Assembly: GCA_016783865.1 (NCBI GenBank)
Contig: JADHVS010000226.1
Coordinates: 1 to 6,967 of the forward strand
Source of the DNA: Bacteroidales bacterium
GTDB taxonomy: Bacteria > Bacteroidota > Bacteroidia > Bacteroidales > SM23-62
Direction: 5' to 3'
DNA length: 6,967 nucleotides
Positions 5,647 through 6,967 of this stretch are shown here, piece by piece. The translations under genes and the position numbers were made by a program. Within the stretch, counting starts at the first letter, position 1. The number at the start of each line of letters is the position of its first letter. The notes under the pieces are model-generated. The model saw nothing but the letters and a program-made list of their open reading frames with translations, was not told the DNA's origin and did no database searches.

Positions 5647-6430
5647 TTGATTCCCGTGAATCCTGAAAGTACCCTTGAGCACGCAGATACCATTGTGATC
5701 GGAGAGGCTGAAGAAATATGGCCTGTTTTACTTGAAGATTTCCGGAAAGGGACTATGAAAAGGAGATATAAGGCAGAGCATCCGCCTGATATGGCGACTT
5801 TGCCGACGCCAAGATTTGACCTGTTGAATGCGAAGAAGATGGGGTTTATGCGAAGTATCCAGGCGACAAGGGGGTGTCCCAATATATGTAGGTTCTGTTC
5901 TATTATCAGTCGGTATTGAATCACTGGATAATAATAATCTTAAAGAGCTCCATAAAACATGGAACAACCCTGATAAATATATAGAAGCCATCGAGGCGCT
6001 CAGGAAAAATGGAATTATGGTGTCTACCTCTATGATGATGGGATTGGATTATGATACTGTTGATACGTTCCGCCATGTTTTTGACTTTATCATGGAGAGT
6101 CATGTACCTATCCCGCGAATAATGATCTTTACCCCCATACCAGGAACACCAGCCTATGATTCATTGGAGGAAGAGAACAGGATCATTAACCGGGATTTAA
6201 GTAAATATACAGGCGGCAATGTGGTTTTCCAGCCCAGGAATATGACTCCCGGAGAATTACAAAGAGGCTATTGGAAGCTCTATGAGGATTTATTTACACG
6301 AAAAAATATATTCCGTCGCATGTCACGGAATATTCCCGGGCAGAATCCGCTTATTATCGCAGGACTTTTTGTAACCAATTACAATTACCGTCAACATATA
6401 CGGAACCGGGTTGTTCCGGGAATTACCTGA
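5647..6430 (+). pseudogene. B12-binding radical SAM protein, 5'-truncated with internal frameshifting deletion
   Basis: Two fragments in different frames belong to one radical SAM family with an N-terminal B12-binding domain. Fragment one (5647-5919) starts at the very end of the B12 domain (HADTIVIGEAEEIWPVLLED), runs through the linker (PPDMATLPTPRFDLL) and contains the CxxxCxxC motif as C77-PNI-C81-RF-C84 (5875-5898), then stops at a TGA (5917-5919). Fragment two, in the +1 frame, has homology from about 5903 (LSVGIESLD) to the TGA at 6428-6430. It carries the end of the radical SAM barrel (MIFTPIPGTPAYD) and the usual C-terminal helices. Roughly 85-100 residues that normally separate CxxxCxxC from the G-I-E-S strand are missing at the junction (about 5899-5912), and the whole B12 domain proper is missing at the 5' end. 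No ATG fits the first fragment; TTG at 5647 is only the first codon after a TAA. It should not make an active enzyme. An assembly error is the main alternative. Confidence 0.8.
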
Positions 6431-6459
6431 TGTTATGATATCATGAAAACGCTAATTTT

Positions 6460-6967
6460 ATGAACATAGGGAGTAAAACAATTGCGGTAATCAATACCCT
6501 TGCAAATGTTTATGCATCACACCGTGGATATTCAGGTTTCTTTGCTAAGATCAGGACGGCAGAATGGAGTAATATTTTCATCTCTCCTGCTGTTTTACTT
6601 ATCGCTACGATTTTAAAAAATGCCGGTCATACGGTCAGAATATACAATGATCTTCAGAATGAGATTGACCCGGATAAGATGAATGAGGAAATAATCCTGA
6701 TTTCAAGCATCACCCCCTCTTCCAGGAGAGCTTATGAAATTGCGAGGCTGTTTCCCGGCAGGAAAATCATCATGGGAGGGGTTCATGTTTCCGCATTGCC
6801 TCACGAAGCCGTTGAATATGCTGATCATGTTGTGGTGGGAGAATGTGAAAGTAAAAGGAAAAGAGCCATGGCAGTTTTGACTAGCATGAAAGCGGAAGGG
6901 ATCAGGCCAAAGGTCATTGCAGCCAATTCACGTTTACAGGTTTATAAGGACCGTGAACTTCTTCAAT
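6460..6967 (+). CDS. B12-binding radical SAM protein, partial, apparently lacking linker and Cys motif
   Basis: The frame is open from ATG 6460 to the window edge (169 codons). Residues about 7-130 form a B12-binding-like Rossmann domain: SPAVLLIATILKNAGHTVRI (42-61), IILISSIT (78-85), KIIMGGVHVSALPHEAVEYA (102-121) and the closing HVVVGECE (123-130). A DxHxxG cobalamin motif is not visible. After residue 130 the expected IWPxLLED linker and CxxxCxxC are absent. Instead SKRKRAMAVLTSMKAEGI and IAANSRLQVYKDRELLQ resemble the strand before the GIES motif, i.e. a later part of the radical SAM barrel. This suggests an in-frame internal deletion of about 130 residues near 6847-6855. It starts 29 bases after the broken relative and runs in the same direction. 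If the reading is right, the product cannot bind the SAM cluster and may be a pseudogene too. Confidence 0.65.
   Translation, partial: MNIGSKTIAVINTLANVYASHRGYSGFFAKIRTAEWSNIFISPAVLLIATILKNAGHTVRIYNDLQNEIDPDKMNEEIILISSITPSSRRAYEIARLFPGRKIIMGGVHVSALPHEAVEYADHVVVGECESKRKRAMAVLTSMKAEGIRPKVIAANSRLQVYKDRELLQ

Noticed and set aside
5583..5924. Minus-strand open frame of 113 codons over the radical SAM remnant
   Set aside because: It is antisense to the linker and Cys-motif region, which matches a known family on the plus strand; no own motif.
6443..6463. Mini-ORF MKTLIL overlapping the start of the right-hand B12-radical SAM gene (ATGA)
   Set aside because: Six codons resembling a typical start of this family could be a leader or a frameshift remnant, but such a short match is likely chance.

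Overview
The window looks like chromosomal DNA of a Bacteroidota bacterium, probably uncultured. The inference rests on TAnnTTTG-type -7 promoter boxes, mostly weak Shine-Dalgarno sites, and familiar Bacteroidota gene types: a DUF4384 exported protein, a SPASM radical SAM protein with an EPTNxCNLRCPECPTG core, a YtxH/DUF1469 pair, and AI-2E family permeases. No rRNA, tRNA, CRISPR or insertion sequence was seen.

Layout. Bases 1-88 hold the last 28 codons of an unidentified plus-strand gene. From 121 to 5428 every gene lies on the minus strand. In transcription order (right to left) these are two tandem AI-2E family membrane proteins of equal length (5428-4325 and 4283-3180), then a tightly overlapping set made of a YtxH protein (3119-2859), a DUF1469 'phage holin family' membrane protein (2862-2488) and a small coiled-coil/basic protein (2501-2196). 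A radical SAM/SPASM enzyme (2192-1146) and a secreted DUF4384 protein (1077-121) follow. From about 5641 to the right end, plus-strand DNA carries two tandem relatives of B12-binding radical SAM enzymes. The first (5647-6430) is clearly broken. The second (6460 to window end) is open but appears to lack the linker and the [4Fe-4S] cysteine motif.

Two things stand out. First, three degenerate short tandem arrays with a 7-bp (partly 8-bp) period lie at functionally loaded places. One sits in-frame inside the SPASM radical SAM gene (1391-1474). One spans the end of the coiled-coil gene and the GTG start of the radical SAM gene (2177-2239). One fills the leader directly upstream of the first AI-2E gene (5435-5466). 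Second, the two B12-radical SAM remnants have lost largely complementary parts of the protein, so together they cover almost all domains but neither looks catalytically complete.

The YtxH/DUF1469/coiled-coil trio is probably one envelope-associated transcription unit. I see no clear functional link between it, the permeases and the radical SAM genes beyond shared orientation. I did not find a convincing new multi-gene system; the repeats and the decayed radical SAM pair are the main points of interest.
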